Shown: piece by piece, positions 27,634 through 37,142 of the stretch
Layout: every line of letters begins with the position of its first letter
Position numbering within the stretch: position 1 is the stretch's first letter
Assembly (NCBI RefSeq): GCF_001715975.1
Contig: NZ_MARB01000007.1
Span: forward strand, 124,001 to 188,000
Direction: 5' to 3'
Origin: Candidatus Thiodiazotropha endolucinida
Lineage (GTDB): Bacteria > Pseudomonadota > Gammaproteobacteria > Chromatiales > Chromatiaceae
DNA: 64,000 nucleotides
Program-made: the position numbers and the translations under genes
Notes under the pieces: generated by a model
Told to the model about the DNA's origin: nothing
What the model saw: the letters and a program-made list of their open reading frames with translations, nothing else
Databases searched by the model: none

Positions 27634-29103
27634 ATGAAGAGCATATTCAAAAAACCTGGGCGGTTCATCAGCTTCCTTATGCTGGGCCTTGCAGGTGTCT
27701 TCAGTGCGCCGTTAACCCATGCGGCCCACGACATTCGCGGTATAACGGGTCCCACTTTCAACCTGTATGCCTATCCCTTCAATATGAACCTGCCTGAAGG
27801 CACCAGTTTATACATGTGGGGCTTTGGTGATATGGATGGCGGTGCAAACGCCACTCATGCGGCGGGTGATGGTTATGCACTACCGCAATACCCCGCACCC
27901 ACCCTGATTGTTACGGAAGGGGATAGCGTAACCATCAATATCGCCAATTATGGGGTTCCGGAGCCGGTCGGTATCGTTGTAACAGGTCATAACGCGAGTG
28001 CGGCCTGTGCACCCTTTCCCGGCGGTGGTCCAAGCACCTGCACAACAGGACTCGTGACCTCGTCCGCTAATATCAATGAGGCGGTGACATACACCTTTAC
28101 CGCAGGAACCCCAGGCACCTATATCTATCACAGCCTGGATGGCGACAATCCCGGACTGCATGCGGAAATGGGGCTGTTGGGGGTGATGATTGTGCGTCCG
28201 GCCGATTTTGGTGCAGGCCCCAATCGCACGGCCTACGGGGTAGATACCGGTACACAGTACGATCAGGAGAATCTCTATCTCATGACCGAGGTTGATCCTG
28301 AAATCCACCTGCAGATGGAGCGTGGGCACAGAAGTCATTTCACCCACTCCGACCGGCATGCCAAGATCTGGTTTATCAATGGCAGGGTCTTTCCGGATCT
28401 GTTCCAGGGGGATTACAACCCGCTCTTTCCACATCAACCTTATGAGTCGCTCGCAATCGCTCATCCGGGTGACATCGTATTGGTGCGTAATATCAATGCG
28501 GGACACGATTCCCACCCCATGCACTACCATGGCGAGAACCTCACCTTTATCGGTCGCGATGGGAAGATGTTGAGTTCAGACGGCATCGTTTCCGATCTGG
28601 GACGTTCCGACAATACCATCAACTCAGCGCCGAAACAGACTGTTGATGCACTCTGGACCTGGACCGGCAAGGGACTGAATTGGGATGTCTATGGCCCGAT
28701 TAGTAACAGCTGCACTGATGCAAATAACGACATGGCAGATGATGCCACGGGTGCACTGTGCAATGATCCCACTTGTAATGATGTTGTAAATAATCGTACC
28801 GGTGATGCAGGTTCTGACGGATTTGATGATGACAATTATCAATACTGTCCTGACCATGGCAAACCACTACCTGTGACACTGCCAGGCGTGGGCGATCTTT
28901 CACTCGGTGGCTGGTGGAGTGGTAGCCCATTCCTCGGCGATACAGGTGACCTTCCACCCGGTGAGGGCGGTCTGAATCCCTTTGGCGGCTACTTCCTGGT
29001 CTGGCACTCCCATGCGGAAAAAGAGCTGACCACATTCGACATCTTCCCCGGCGGCAGCTTGGGCTCAGTGGTGATTGTGCCTCCCGGCACACCCATCGAA
29101 TAA
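27634..29103 (+). CDS. Multicopper oxidase chain B: complementary half trinuclear site
   Basis: 489 residues. The start at 27634 is set by AGGAG at 27620-27624; an ATG at 27625 lies directly on that site. A signal peptide ends near THA-AH. It shares the N-terminal LYMWGFGD motif with chain A. Domain 1 keeps only remnants (VTGHNAS, YIYHSLDG). Domain 2 has HPMHYHG (H294, H297, H299) and WHSHAEKE (H458, S459, H460). The cysteine of the type 1 site is replaced by serine and the downstream His/Met are missing. So this chain cannot hold a type 1 copper but offers the four histidines missing in chain A. A cysteine-bearing, Asp/Asn-rich insert (about 357-410) precedes the last strand block. Confidence 0.83.
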   Translation: MKSIFKKPGRFISFLMLGLAGVFSAPLTHAAHDIRGITGPTFNLYAYPFNMNLPEGTSLYMWGFGDMDGGANATHAAGDGYALPQYPAPTLIVTEGDSVTINIANYGVPEPVGIVVTGHNASAACAPFPGGGPSTCTTGLVTSSANINEAVTYTFTAGTPGTYIYHSLDGDNPGLHAEMGLLGVMIVRPADFGAGPNRTAYGVDTGTQYDQENLYLMTEVDPEIHLQMERGHRSHFTHSDRHAKIWFINGRVFPDLFQGDYNPLFPHQPYESLAIAHPGDIVLVRNINAGHDSHPMHYHGENLTFIGRDGKMLSSDGIVSDLGRSDNTINSAPKQTVDALWTWTGKGLNWDVYGPISNSCTDANNDMADDATGALCNDPTCNDVVNNRTGDAGSDGFDDDNYQYCPDHGKPLPVTLPGVGDLSLGGWWSGSPFLGDTGDLPPGEGGLNPFGGYFLVWHSHAEKELTTFDIFPGGSLGSVVIVPPGTPIE

Positions 29104-29121
29104 GCGTGGGAGGGCACGAAC

Positions 29122-32100
29122 ATGAAAAGGTCAACAATCATGAAGCTTAGAATCAAACCCATCGTCGCCGCCTGTGCATTAGCCATGGCAGCCGGACAAG
29201 CAGGTGCTATCGACTACACCCTGGCCACAAAGGCGTACTCCAAGACTATGCCGGATGGAAGCGTTGTTCCCATGTGGGGTTATGTCATCGATCCGGATAA
29301 CGATAGTTCCGGCAGAGGTGATTGTTATGAAACAACACCAGCGCCTGCGCGACGCACCTGTGTCGACAGTCTGCCTGATCCTGTGGCGCCCGGCCCGAGG
29401 CTGGATATACCGCCGACCGATACGGCATTGCGGATTTATTTGACTAATACATTGCCTGAGCCGACATCCATTGTGATCCCAGGGCAGGAGTTGCCTTACT
29501 CAGCGGCCGATAACGGTCCCACTTGGGACGGTCCGTTCGGTGGCAATGCCATTACCGGGGGACGCCCAGCCGGCGATACAACCTTGAAGATGCGCTCTTA
29601 TGGCCGTGAAGCGAATCGCAATGGCGGTAGACGGGCGTATGTCTGGAACAATAACCGGAACAATCCTATAACGAATTCGGGCAGTTTCATTTACCACACC
29701 GGCACACATCCCCAAAAGCAACTCTACATGGGGCTCTTTGGCATGGTCACGCGTGACTCCGTTGCAGGCGAGGTCTATCCCGGCGTCACTTACAACAGCG
29801 ATACCACACTTTTCTACAGCGATATCGATCCTGAGTTCAACAAATCCGTGGTCGCACCCTATGATCCGGCTTACGCGGCATACCCGCCGTTGGAGACAGC
29901 GATCGAGCGTCATCCCACCTGGTTTTTGATCAATGGCGAGCCTTATGATCCGACCGGGACGATTAACGCCGTGGGTGCCAATACCATTACCGGTATAGAC
30001 GTCAATCAAAGCAATTTGATGCGTTTCGCCAGTGCGGCAACCGAAAATCATGTCCCGGTCTTCCAGGGGCTCTACGGCACAATCCATGGTGAGGACGGCA
30101 TGCAGTATATGTGGCAGGCCGGTGTGAGCGGCGCCGCAGCTACTGAAACGGCTGCACCCATTGAGCAGTACTCGATCGGCTTGCCGCCGCTGAAGACAAA
30201 GGATGTGATTGTCACTCCGGCTGTGCAGGGGGTCTATTCCATCTATGACGGCAACGGTTATATGACCAACCCCACCGCCAACGAAGCCACGGGCGCTGAG
30301 GATACCGTCGGCGGTATGTTCAGGAAACTGGGTGTTGCACCCGGCACCAACCAGGCGCCGGTGGCCGTGGCTGATCAGTTTACCGTTGAATACCCTGAAC
30401 TCCTGAGCAGTGATACTGAAGCGACACCTGTTGCATTTCTCTTGGATGTCATCGCCAATGACAGTGACATCAATAACGATCCGCTGACCCTTGCGTCTAC
30501 TCTAACGCCTAACCAGCAATACGGCGACGTTGCGATAACCATCGATGCGTTCTGTAATGCTGGCGATACATCTTGTTCGGTAGAGTACGGCTATACAGGA
30601 CCTGCGGGCGGTACCGAGACCTTTCATGCAACACCAGCAACCATTGCTTCTACCAACTTTGATTACGATGTGACTGACGGGAGTCTGACAAGCGGTTTGG
30701 CAACCGTCACCCTGGATTATCTGCGCAATGAGGCACCCACAGCGGCTGACCATGCGTTAGTGACGGATGCTGCGACAGAGTTGCTTTTCAACGCTTTGGA
30801 TGGCGCAGTCAATAATGAGCCGGGTGATGTACTGAACTTCTCGTATTCACCCCCATTTGATCCTGTAACCGATTTGGATCCTGCGACAGAGGGAGCGCTT
30901 GTATGCGCAGCGAACGGTGAATGTACCTTTACGCCACCTACGGACGGTGTGCCGGGACCTGACTCAGTCGTGGTTACTTTTGACTATGTAGCCCTCGACG
31001 ATATAAATACAGTCGGCAACCAGACGGGTGTTACAGCGTATGACGACAAGATCACAGGAACCGTTACCATTACCGTTGATCCGGTAAGTACCGAAGCACC
31101 TGAAGTCATCGACGACAACTATATGGCCATTGTGGATACTGACTTGGTGGTGGCTGTCGATCAGGGTGTCCTGTCGAACGATACCGAACCGCAGGGGCAG
31201 CCGATGACTGCGGCCTTTGACGGTCCCACACCGCCCGGTACGACTACGGAAGGCGGCACCGTGGTGTTGAATGCAGACGGCTCTTTCACTTATACACCGC
31301 CTGCAGGATTCTCCGGCGCGGATACCTTCACTTACATCGCCAGCGATGACAGTGCGCCTACCCCCAACGAGAGCCTACCGGCCACGGTGACCATCACGGT
31401 TGGCAATGAGGCATCCGTGGCTGTTGCCGACAGTTACAGCATGACCGAAAGCAGCATTCTCAATGAAGCCGCTCCCGGTGTGTTGGTTAACGACACGGAT
31501 GTGGATGGCCAGGCCCTTACAGCGAGTCTGGTGGCCGGTAGTGGTCCCAGCTGCGGTACCCTGACGCTGAATTCGGACGGCTCCTTTACTTACGAGCCCC
31601 AGATTGGCTGGAACAGCACACTGACGGGTGTTTGTGATCCGGGTACCGTGGACGGTTCGGATACCTTCAGCTATGTCGCCAATGATGGTCTGGTGGACAG
31701 TGCTGCGGTTAGCGTCAACATCACGGTCAATCCGCAAACCACGGCCACGGCAGTCAACGATACCTTTATCCTTGATGCGCCGTCGGTGACAGAACTCACC
31801 GCAGAAAACGGTGAATTGGTCAGTACCACTTACGTCACGGCCAGCGCACTGGATAACGATCTGGGAACCGGAACCAATCCGACTGCTACCGAAGTGAATG
31901 ATCCTGATAATCTCTCTCCTGAGATTGCGGCATCGGGTGAAGTCACTCTGGTAATCGAGGATATGGCAATGGGCACCATCGGTACACTGGAGTATCAGTT
32001 CACCAATGACGGTGGCAACACCAGTAATGTCGCCCAGGTCAGCCTGGTACGCTATCTCGGCGTGAAGAAGTCGGAGTTCAATTTGCGGGAAGATGGCGGT

Positions 32101-32442
32101 CTCGCCGGAAATCCGGACAACGACGACTGGCGTATCACCGGTAATGTCGATCCCACGGTGATTCCGCCGGGTAGTTCGATCTTCGCCTTTATCATCAGGC
32201 AGGGTGTCACCGATCCTATTCCGATCAATACCCCGGCCGACATCAACCCGAATAATGATATGGGCACGGTCTTCAATGTGGACAACTGGAGAATCCACAT
32301 CGATAACGTCGGCAGCACCGGACCACGCGGTGATATCGATCAGGCCAACGACAGGTTGCGCATAGAGGCCCACGTCGACGATGGAGTTGGTGGTACTATT
32401 ATCTACACCTATGACAATGTACCGATTCATGTACAACCATAA
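29122..32442 (+). CDS. Chain C: copper-depleted cupredoxin pair with cadherin/Ig-like repeats
   Basis: 1106 residues; GGAGGG lies before ATG 29122 (a second ATG at 29140 is possible). Signal peptide to about residue 29. It starts with the same PDGSVVPMWGY motif as chains A and B. The positions of the copper motifs hold IPGQELPYS and YHTGTHPQKQLYMGL, so only H192 and H196 remain. Residues about 405-900 are cadherin/VCBS-like beta repeats (VLSNDTEPQGQ, DGSFTYTPPAGFSGADTFTY, NDTDVDGQALTA). The last about 130 residues are a separate unknown domain (YLGVKKSEFNLRED...). It probably acts as a structural or surface-binding subunit. A strong terminator follows. Confidence 0.8.
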   Translation: MKRSTIMKLRIKPIVAACALAMAAGQAGAIDYTLATKAYSKTMPDGSVVPMWGYVIDPDNDSSGRGDCYETTPAPARRTCVDSLPDPVAPGPRLDIPPTDTALRIYLTNTLPEPTSIVIPGQELPYSAADNGPTWDGPFGGNAITGGRPAGDTTLKMRSYGREANRNGGRRAYVWNNNRNNPITNSGSFIYHTGTHPQKQLYMGLFGMVTRDSVAGEVYPGVTYNSDTTLFYSDIDPEFNKSVVAPYDPAYAAYPPLETAIERHPTWFLINGEPYDPTGTINAVGANTITGIDVNQSNLMRFASAATENHVPVFQGLYGTIHGEDGMQYMWQAGVSGAAATETAAPIEQYSIGLPPLKTKDVIVTPAVQGVYSIYDGNGYMTNPTANEATGAEDTVGGMFRKLGVAPGTNQAPVAVADQFTVEYPELLSSDTEATPVAFLLDVIANDSDINNDPLTLASTLTPNQQYGDVAITIDAFCNAGDTSCSVEYGYTGPAGGTETFHATPATIASTNFDYDVTDGSLTSGLATVTLDYLRNEAPTAADHALVTDAATELLFNALDGAVNNEPGDVLNFSYSPPFDPVTDLDPATEGALVCAANGECTFTPPTDGVPGPDSVVVTFDYVALDDINTVGNQTGVTAYDDKITGTVTITVDPVSTEAPEVIDDNYMAIVDTDLVVAVDQGVLSNDTEPQGQPMTAAFDGPTPPGTTTEGGTVVLNADGSFTYTPPAGFSGADTFTYIASDDSAPTPNESLPATVTITVGNEASVAVADSYSMTESSILNEAAPGVLVNDTDVDGQALTASLVAGSGPSCGTLTLNSDGSFTYEPQIGWNSTLTGVCDPGTVDGSDTFSYVANDGLVDSAAVSVNITVNPQTTATAVNDTFILDAPSVTELTAENGELVSTTYVTASALDNDLGTGTNPTATEVNDPDNLSPEIAASGEVTLVIEDMAMGTIGTLEYQFTNDGGNTSNVAQVSLVRYLGVKKSEFNLREDGGLAGNPDNDDWRITGNVDPTVIPPGSSIFAFIIRQGVTDPIPINTPADINPNNDMGTVFNVDNWRIHIDNVGSTGPRGDIDQANDRLRIEAHVDDGVGGTIIYTYDNVPIHVQP

Positions 32443-32449
32443 CTGAGTA

Positions 32450-32490
32450 AAAACCGCCACACCCCAATTTTGGGGTGTGGCGGTTTTCTT
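32450..32490 (+). terminator. Strong Rho-independent terminator after the oxidase genes
   Basis: Perfect 18-bp stem, 32450-32467 with 32470-32487, two-base loop, GC-rich core and A/T flanks (T-rich run CTTGTTTTT after it). It separates the oxidase operon from the following gene set and could work on both strands. Confidence 0.9.
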
Positions 32491-32516
32491 GTTTTTGAAC
32501 TTAGAAACAATAGCCT

Positions 32517-33113
32517 ATGAAAGTTGACGAGAGAAAAAGCAGCGCCCAAACACGGGATGAAGAGTTTTTACCCCAGGGCAACCCGATTATTTTGATTTTC
32601 GTGTTGTTACTGTGCCTCACTATTCTGTTTATGCTGACTTCTGCGATAGCCAACGGTGCTGAAAAAATGTTGCCGAATAAGGCAGCCGGACAAACAGCTG
32701 TCGCAAAATGGAAACCACCCGTGGCGCATAAGATCATTCAGCCTGAAATGGTTTCCTCTGATCTGGCGAATGAGATCGCCGACAAGTGGGGTATCAGATT
32801 GATCAGCTTGAGATTGACTGCCGCAGGCTACATGATCGATTTTCGATTTCGTGTTTTGAATGTGGAGAAATCAAAGAACTTTTTCGATCAAAGGGTCAAA
32901 CCACACCTGGTGGTTGAGCGTTCCAATGCTAAACTACCAATACCCATGGCGGCCAAGGTGGGCGCGTTCAGAACGACCAATCGGGGCCAGAACATCAAAC
33001 CTAACAGAACATACTATATGGTATTCGGGAATCCGGATGCCCATGTGAAGTCAGGTGAGAAAGTGACCATGGTTATCGGCGACTTCAAGGCCGAACATTT
33101 GATCGTTCACTAA
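32517..33113 (+). CDS. Membrane-anchored conserved protein of unknown function
   Basis: 198 residues. A charged cytoplasmic start is followed by one membrane helix (about 24-45) and a periplasmic domain. The core has GIRLISLRLTAAGYMIDFRFRV, RVKPHLVVE, and FRTTNRG...RTYYMVFGNP, ending VTMVIGDFKAEHLIVH. The beta-rich end looks like a small Ig-like fold. I recall similar proteins next to OmpB/MofA-type oxidase genes but cannot verify that here. It starts 27 bases after the terminator, so a promoter must lie in or near 32440-32515, or read-through occurs. Confidence 0.7.
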   Translation: MKVDERKSSAQTRDEEFLPQGNPIILIFVLLLCLTILFMLTSAIANGAEKMLPNKAAGQTAVAKWKPPVAHKIIQPEMVSSDLANEIADKWGIRLISLRLTAAGYMIDFRFRVLNVEKSKNFFDQRVKPHLVVERSNAKLPIPMAAKVGAFRTTNRGQNIKPNRTYYMVFGNPDAHVKSGEKVTMVIGDFKAEHLIVH

Positions 33114-33133
33114 TTCCACCATGAGATGTCGTT

Positions 33134-36100
33134 ATGCGTAATATTAAATCTCTCCTTCGCCTTCTAATCCTGCTTATGGCAGGCGTGTCGCTGCAGAGCA
33201 ATGCGGCGGTCACTGTCTACTGCTGCGACGCAAACGCAGAGGCGCAGTACATTCAGGACCTGGCTGCCCTGCAGTCTGTCACGGTGGATTTAACCGGTGA
33301 AAGCTTTGAAGGTGATGCCTGGACGAGCTCACGTAATACAACAGTGTTCAGTGTGACCAACCAGAACCTGACATGGGGGGGCAGTTCAACCGGTGTTGCA
33401 GGCATCCAAACCAGTATGGGCGGTGGTGATGTGCATGAGGGTGAATATCTGATGTTCGCCGTTGACGATACGAGCACCCATCTGACTCCCGATAAGATCA
33501 CCCTGACGGCCAATGGCATTACTCTGTATGGTGTCGGCGGATGGTTCAGAAGTTCCAATGGTGCAAAACTCGCATTCACCACGAATGGCGATGTGGTCGA
33601 TTTTACAGGTGCGCAAGCCACAGTCTTCGATTGGAAGTTTCTCGGTTTTATCGACGATGGAGGATTCAGCACACTGTTGGTGGAAACAGCCGATGAAGTA
33701 GGCAATGAAGTCAAGACCTTCTTTTCGGATGACTTTACCATTGCAGCCCAAGCCGGCGCTTTTCCCGGTCAGGACCTGCAATTCAGCAGTGCCAACTATT
33801 CGGTCAATGAGAATGCGGGGTCAGTTGCCGTCACGGTGAGCCGCAGCGGCGGAACAACAGGTGCGCTGTCCATAGATTATGCAACCACGGCTGACGGCAC
33901 TGCGACAGCCGGTCAGGACTTTACAGCAGTTTCAGGTACACTTGACTTCGCCGATGGGGAGACGAGTAAACAGATCACCATAAATATACTGGACGATGCC
34001 GTCTTCGAGGGCGATGAGACAGTAGGGCTGTTGCTCACCGGAACCGATGTCGGTGTCCTGAATAATGCCACCCTGACTATTATCGAGAATGACGTGCGCC
34101 CTGCAGGAAGCGTCGAGTTCAGTGGCAGCAGTTATCGCGTGAACGAAGATGCCGGTACGCTGTCGGTCACGATACAGCGTAGTGGAGGCAGCGAAGGAAG
34201 CGGTACAATCGATTATGCGATCAGTGACGGCACGGCGATCGGCGGCAGCGACTACAACGCTACTTCCGGTACTTTGGCATTCATTGACGGCCAGGTTAGC
34301 GGCACTTTTGATATCGCCATTACAGACGACGCCCTGCAAGAGGGTACGGAGTCGATTGTTCTCAATTTAAGCAATCCGGTCTCAGTGATGCTGGGTGATC
34401 GCGATATTGCCGAAGTCTCCATTATTGACAACGAAGCGTCACCGGCCATGGGGAGTATCCAGTTCAGCGGATCTACCTATAGTGTCGCCGAGAACGGCTC
34501 GGAGATAGCGTTACCGGTCGTTCGAATTAGCGGCAGCATGGGGGCTGTAAGTGTTGTCTGTACAACCTCCGATTCCAGTGCCACCGCCGGCAATGACTAT
34601 ACGGCAACACAGAATACGGTAAGTTTTGCCAATGGTGAAGTTATTCAAAACTGCCGCATACCCATCGTAGACGACAGTAGCTATGAAAATGATGAAACCT
34701 TACTGGTGACTCTCAGCTCTCCCACAAATGGTGCGGTACTGGGAACCACTTCATCCACGACAGTCACAATCGAAGACAATGATCCGGTCCCTGCGGCCGG
34801 GAGCCTTCAGTTCGACCAGACAAGTTACCAGCTGACAGAGGGTGGTTCGACAGCCAGCATTACGGTTTCCCGGAGTGGCGGCAGTAGCGGATCGGTCAAC
34901 GTTGATTACGCCACTGTGGATGGGACTGCCACAGCCGGTAGCGACTACACATCGGCCAGTGGCACTATCAATTTCGCCGCTGGCGTCACCAGTGTCAGTT
35001 TCCAGGTTACGCTCTTGGACGATGCGATTTACGAAGGTGATGAAACTGTTTCGCTTGTTTTAAGCAATCCTACCGGGGGTGCTGTGACCGGTTCGGCAGA
35101 CACAGCACAACTGACCATCCTCGATAATGAATCGGCTCCCGCTACGGGTGCCCTGGTCTTCACCGCGAGTGAATATTTTGCAGATGAGTTGGATGGCAGT
35201 ATTACCGTGAGCGTTGAGCGTCAAGGCGGCAGTACGGGTGCTGCACAAGTCAACTATATCACCAGCGATGGTACAGCGATTGCAGGTGCGGACTATGCTG
35301 TGGCTAGTGGCACTCTGGCATTCGCTGACGGTGAGGTTTCACAAAGTTTCGAGATTTTCATCAATGATGATGCCTTTTTTGAAGGAACCGAAAACCTGAG
35401 TCTTCAGCTCTCAGACCCATTTGGAGTAACTCTCGGTGACCCAGCATCATCTGTTATCACAATTGCCGATGACGACGATCCACCCGCAGCGGGTGCACTC
35501 GACTTTTCGACGAATAGTTATAGCGTTGATGAAACCGGCACCAGTATTAGCGTTACAGTAACCCGGAGTGGTGGTACGAGCGGTGCAATCTCTGTTGATT
35601 ATGCAACACTGGATGACAGCGCCACGGCATCGTCCGATTATGTTTTTGCTACGGGTACCGTAAACTTTGCCAATGGTGAGTCGGGTAGCAAAACATTCGA
35701 GGTCACAATTGTCGATGACAGTCTGTTAGAGCAGGACGAGCGTATCCGTTTGGTGCTCGCCAATGTGCAGGGTGGAGCAGTGCTGGGTGCCTTGAGTGAG
35801 TCCTTTATTACTATATCGGACGACGAGGCACAGTCCGCCTCTGCGATACTGGGCTTTTCGACAGGTTCCCTGTCCGCCAATGAAACTGCCGGTAGTGTGA
35901 ATATCACCATCACACGCAGTGTCACGGTAAGCGGTGAAATTTCGGTTGATTTGTCAGCAAGCTCAAGTGATGCAGTTGCGGGTACAGACTACAACGTAAC
36001 CACCGGAACCGTGCGGTTTGCCAATGGTGAGACGGAGAAGACCATCACTGTTGAAATTCTGGACAATACTGTCACAGATGGGAACAGAACGATTACTTTT

Positions 36101-36313
36101 GCACTGGCCAATGCCATTGGTACGGCTGTCATTGATAGTAACAGCGGTACTTTGACCCTGACAATTATTGATGATGAATCAGATTCAGGCGGTGGCGGCG
36201 GTGGTGGCAGCATGGGATCATTTCTGATGTTGTTGATGCTGTGTGCAATATACTACCTTCGGTTACGGGGATTCCGTGTTTGCACGGCATGTTCATCAGG
36301 CAGGAATAAGTAA
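33134..36313 (+). CDS. Secreted seven-Calx-beta protein with a GlyGly-CTERM-like tail
   Basis: 1059 residues. Signal peptide (cleavage near SNA-AV), an N-terminal domain of about 190 residues with no known likeness, then seven Calx-beta domains of about 110 residues each (from about 215 to 1015). Each has the pattern (Y/S)xVxE...VxVxRSGG...DYA...GTLxFxxGE...DDxxxEGDE. These bind Ca2+ between neighbouring domains. The end is a Gly run (SGGGGGGGSMG), a hydrophobic segment (FLMLLMLCAIYYL) and arginines: the layout of GlyGly-CTERM sorting signals cut by rhombosortase in type II secretion substrates. The tail after the arginines is longer than usual. It follows the previous gene by 20 bp. Confidence 0.85.
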   Translation: MRNIKSLLRLLILLMAGVSLQSNAAVTVYCCDANAEAQYIQDLAALQSVTVDLTGESFEGDAWTSSRNTTVFSVTNQNLTWGGSSTGVAGIQTSMGGGDVHEGEYLMFAVDDTSTHLTPDKITLTANGITLYGVGGWFRSSNGAKLAFTTNGDVVDFTGAQATVFDWKFLGFIDDGGFSTLLVETADEVGNEVKTFFSDDFTIAAQAGAFPGQDLQFSSANYSVNENAGSVAVTVSRSGGTTGALSIDYATTADGTATAGQDFTAVSGTLDFADGETSKQITINILDDAVFEGDETVGLLLTGTDVGVLNNATLTIIENDVRPAGSVEFSGSSYRVNEDAGTLSVTIQRSGGSEGSGTIDYAISDGTAIGGSDYNATSGTLAFIDGQVSGTFDIAITDDALQEGTESIVLNLSNPVSVMLGDRDIAEVSIIDNEASPAMGSIQFSGSTYSVAENGSEIALPVVRISGSMGAVSVVCTTSDSSATAGNDYTATQNTVSFANGEVIQNCRIPIVDDSSYENDETLLVTLSSPTNGAVLGTTSSTTVTIEDNDPVPAAGSLQFDQTSYQLTEGGSTASITVSRSGGSSGSVNVDYATVDGTATAGSDYTSASGTINFAAGVTSVSFQVTLLDDAIYEGDETVSLVLSNPTGGAVTGSADTAQLTILDNESAPATGALVFTASEYFADELDGSITVSVERQGGSTGAAQVNYITSDGTAIAGADYAVASGTLAFADGEVSQSFEIFINDDAFFEGTENLSLQLSDPFGVTLGDPASSVITIADDDDPPAAGALDFSTNSYSVDETGTSISVTVTRSGGTSGAISVDYATLDDSATASSDYVFATGTVNFANGESGSKTFEVTIVDDSLLEQDERIRLVLANVQGGAVLGALSESFITISDDEAQSASAILGFSTGSLSANETAGSVNITITRSVTVSGEISVDLSASSSDAVAGTDYNVTTGTVRFANGETEKTITVEILDNTVTDGNRTITFALANAIGTAVIDSNSGTLTLTIIDDESDSGGGGGGGSMGSFLMLLMLCAIYYLRLRGFRVCTACSSGRNK

Positions 36314-36350
36314 TACCGGCGGTTAATTACCGATTTGTGGAGCAGTAACA

Positions 36351-37142
36351 ATGTTTAACGATGTACGGGATACAGCAACACTACAGTGGTACAAACGAAT
36401 CATGCCAGCGGTATTATTGCTCCCGATGATATCGTTGATCTCGTTCAACACTCATGCTGATGAACTGCCAAGTATTGCAAAACGGGCCGAAACGGGAGAG
36501 GGCTTTACCCCCCCCTTCAAACTGGATTGCATCACGCGGCCGGGAAAAAGCAAAACCCTGGGTGAACGCTTTGAAATGCTGGCCAGTTCGGGTGATCAAG
36601 GACACGATGAGCATGCCCACCATAGAAGGATGATGATGAGCAATGATTATCAGCTGCATACAGCTGACTATACGATTCCCGATGTACAGCTGATTTCCCA
36701 TCGTGGTGAAAAAGGACGTCTCCCGGAATTGCTTGATACGGATAAGCCGGTGATGTTGAATTTCATCTTCACGACCTGCACCACGATCTGTCCTGTGTTA
36801 TCCGCAAGTTTTCATCAAGTTCAAGAGATCATGGGTGATGAGAGTGATTCCATTTCGATGATCTCGATTACCATCGATCCAGACTATGATACGCCAGAGC
36901 AACTGATGAAATATGCACGGAAGTTCAAAGCGGGTAACCAGTGGCAGTTCTACACCGGTACGTATAACGACGTCGTGAAGGTTGAAAAAGCGTTCGATAT
37001 CTTTCGTGGCTCCAAAATGAACCACGAACCCATTACTCTCATACGTAAACAAAACGAACAATCCTGGGTCAGAATAAGCGGGCTTGCAAGCGCAGAAGAT
37101 ATCGTAAAGGAATACCGTAAAACAATTACAGCAGGAAAGTAA
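36351..37142 (+). CDS. SCO1/SenC-type copper chaperone
   Basis: 263 residues with a GGAG site. An N-terminal export signal or anchor (about 17-34) precedes a thioredoxin-like fold. The copper motif CTTIC (C-x3-C in FTTCTTICPVLS) is intact, as is the third ligand histidine in NHEPITLIRK and the TIDPDYDTPEQL segment. A His/Met-rich stretch (GHDEHAHHRRMMM) before the fold may also bind copper. SCO proteins insert copper into oxidases; here it sits in the set of genes downstream of a copper oxidase, which suggests it loads that enzyme. It overlaps the next gene by one base (TAATG). Confidence 0.92.
   Translation: MFNDVRDTATLQWYKRIMPAVLLLPMISLISFNTHADELPSIAKRAETGEGFTPPFKLDCITRPGKSKTLGERFEMLASSGDQGHDEHAHHRRMMMSNDYQLHTADYTIPDVQLISHRGEKGRLPELLDTDKPVMLNFIFTTCTTICPVLSASFHQVQEIMGDESDSISMISITIDPDYDTPEQLMKYARKFKAGNQWQFYTGTYNDVVKVEKAFDIFRGSKMNHEPITLIRKQNEQSWVRISGLASAEDIVKEYRKTITAGK

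Noticed and set aside
31375-32460. 361-codon minus-strand frame opposite chain C
   Set aside because: No family motifs; it runs through the terminator-side end of chain C and mirrors its codon bias.
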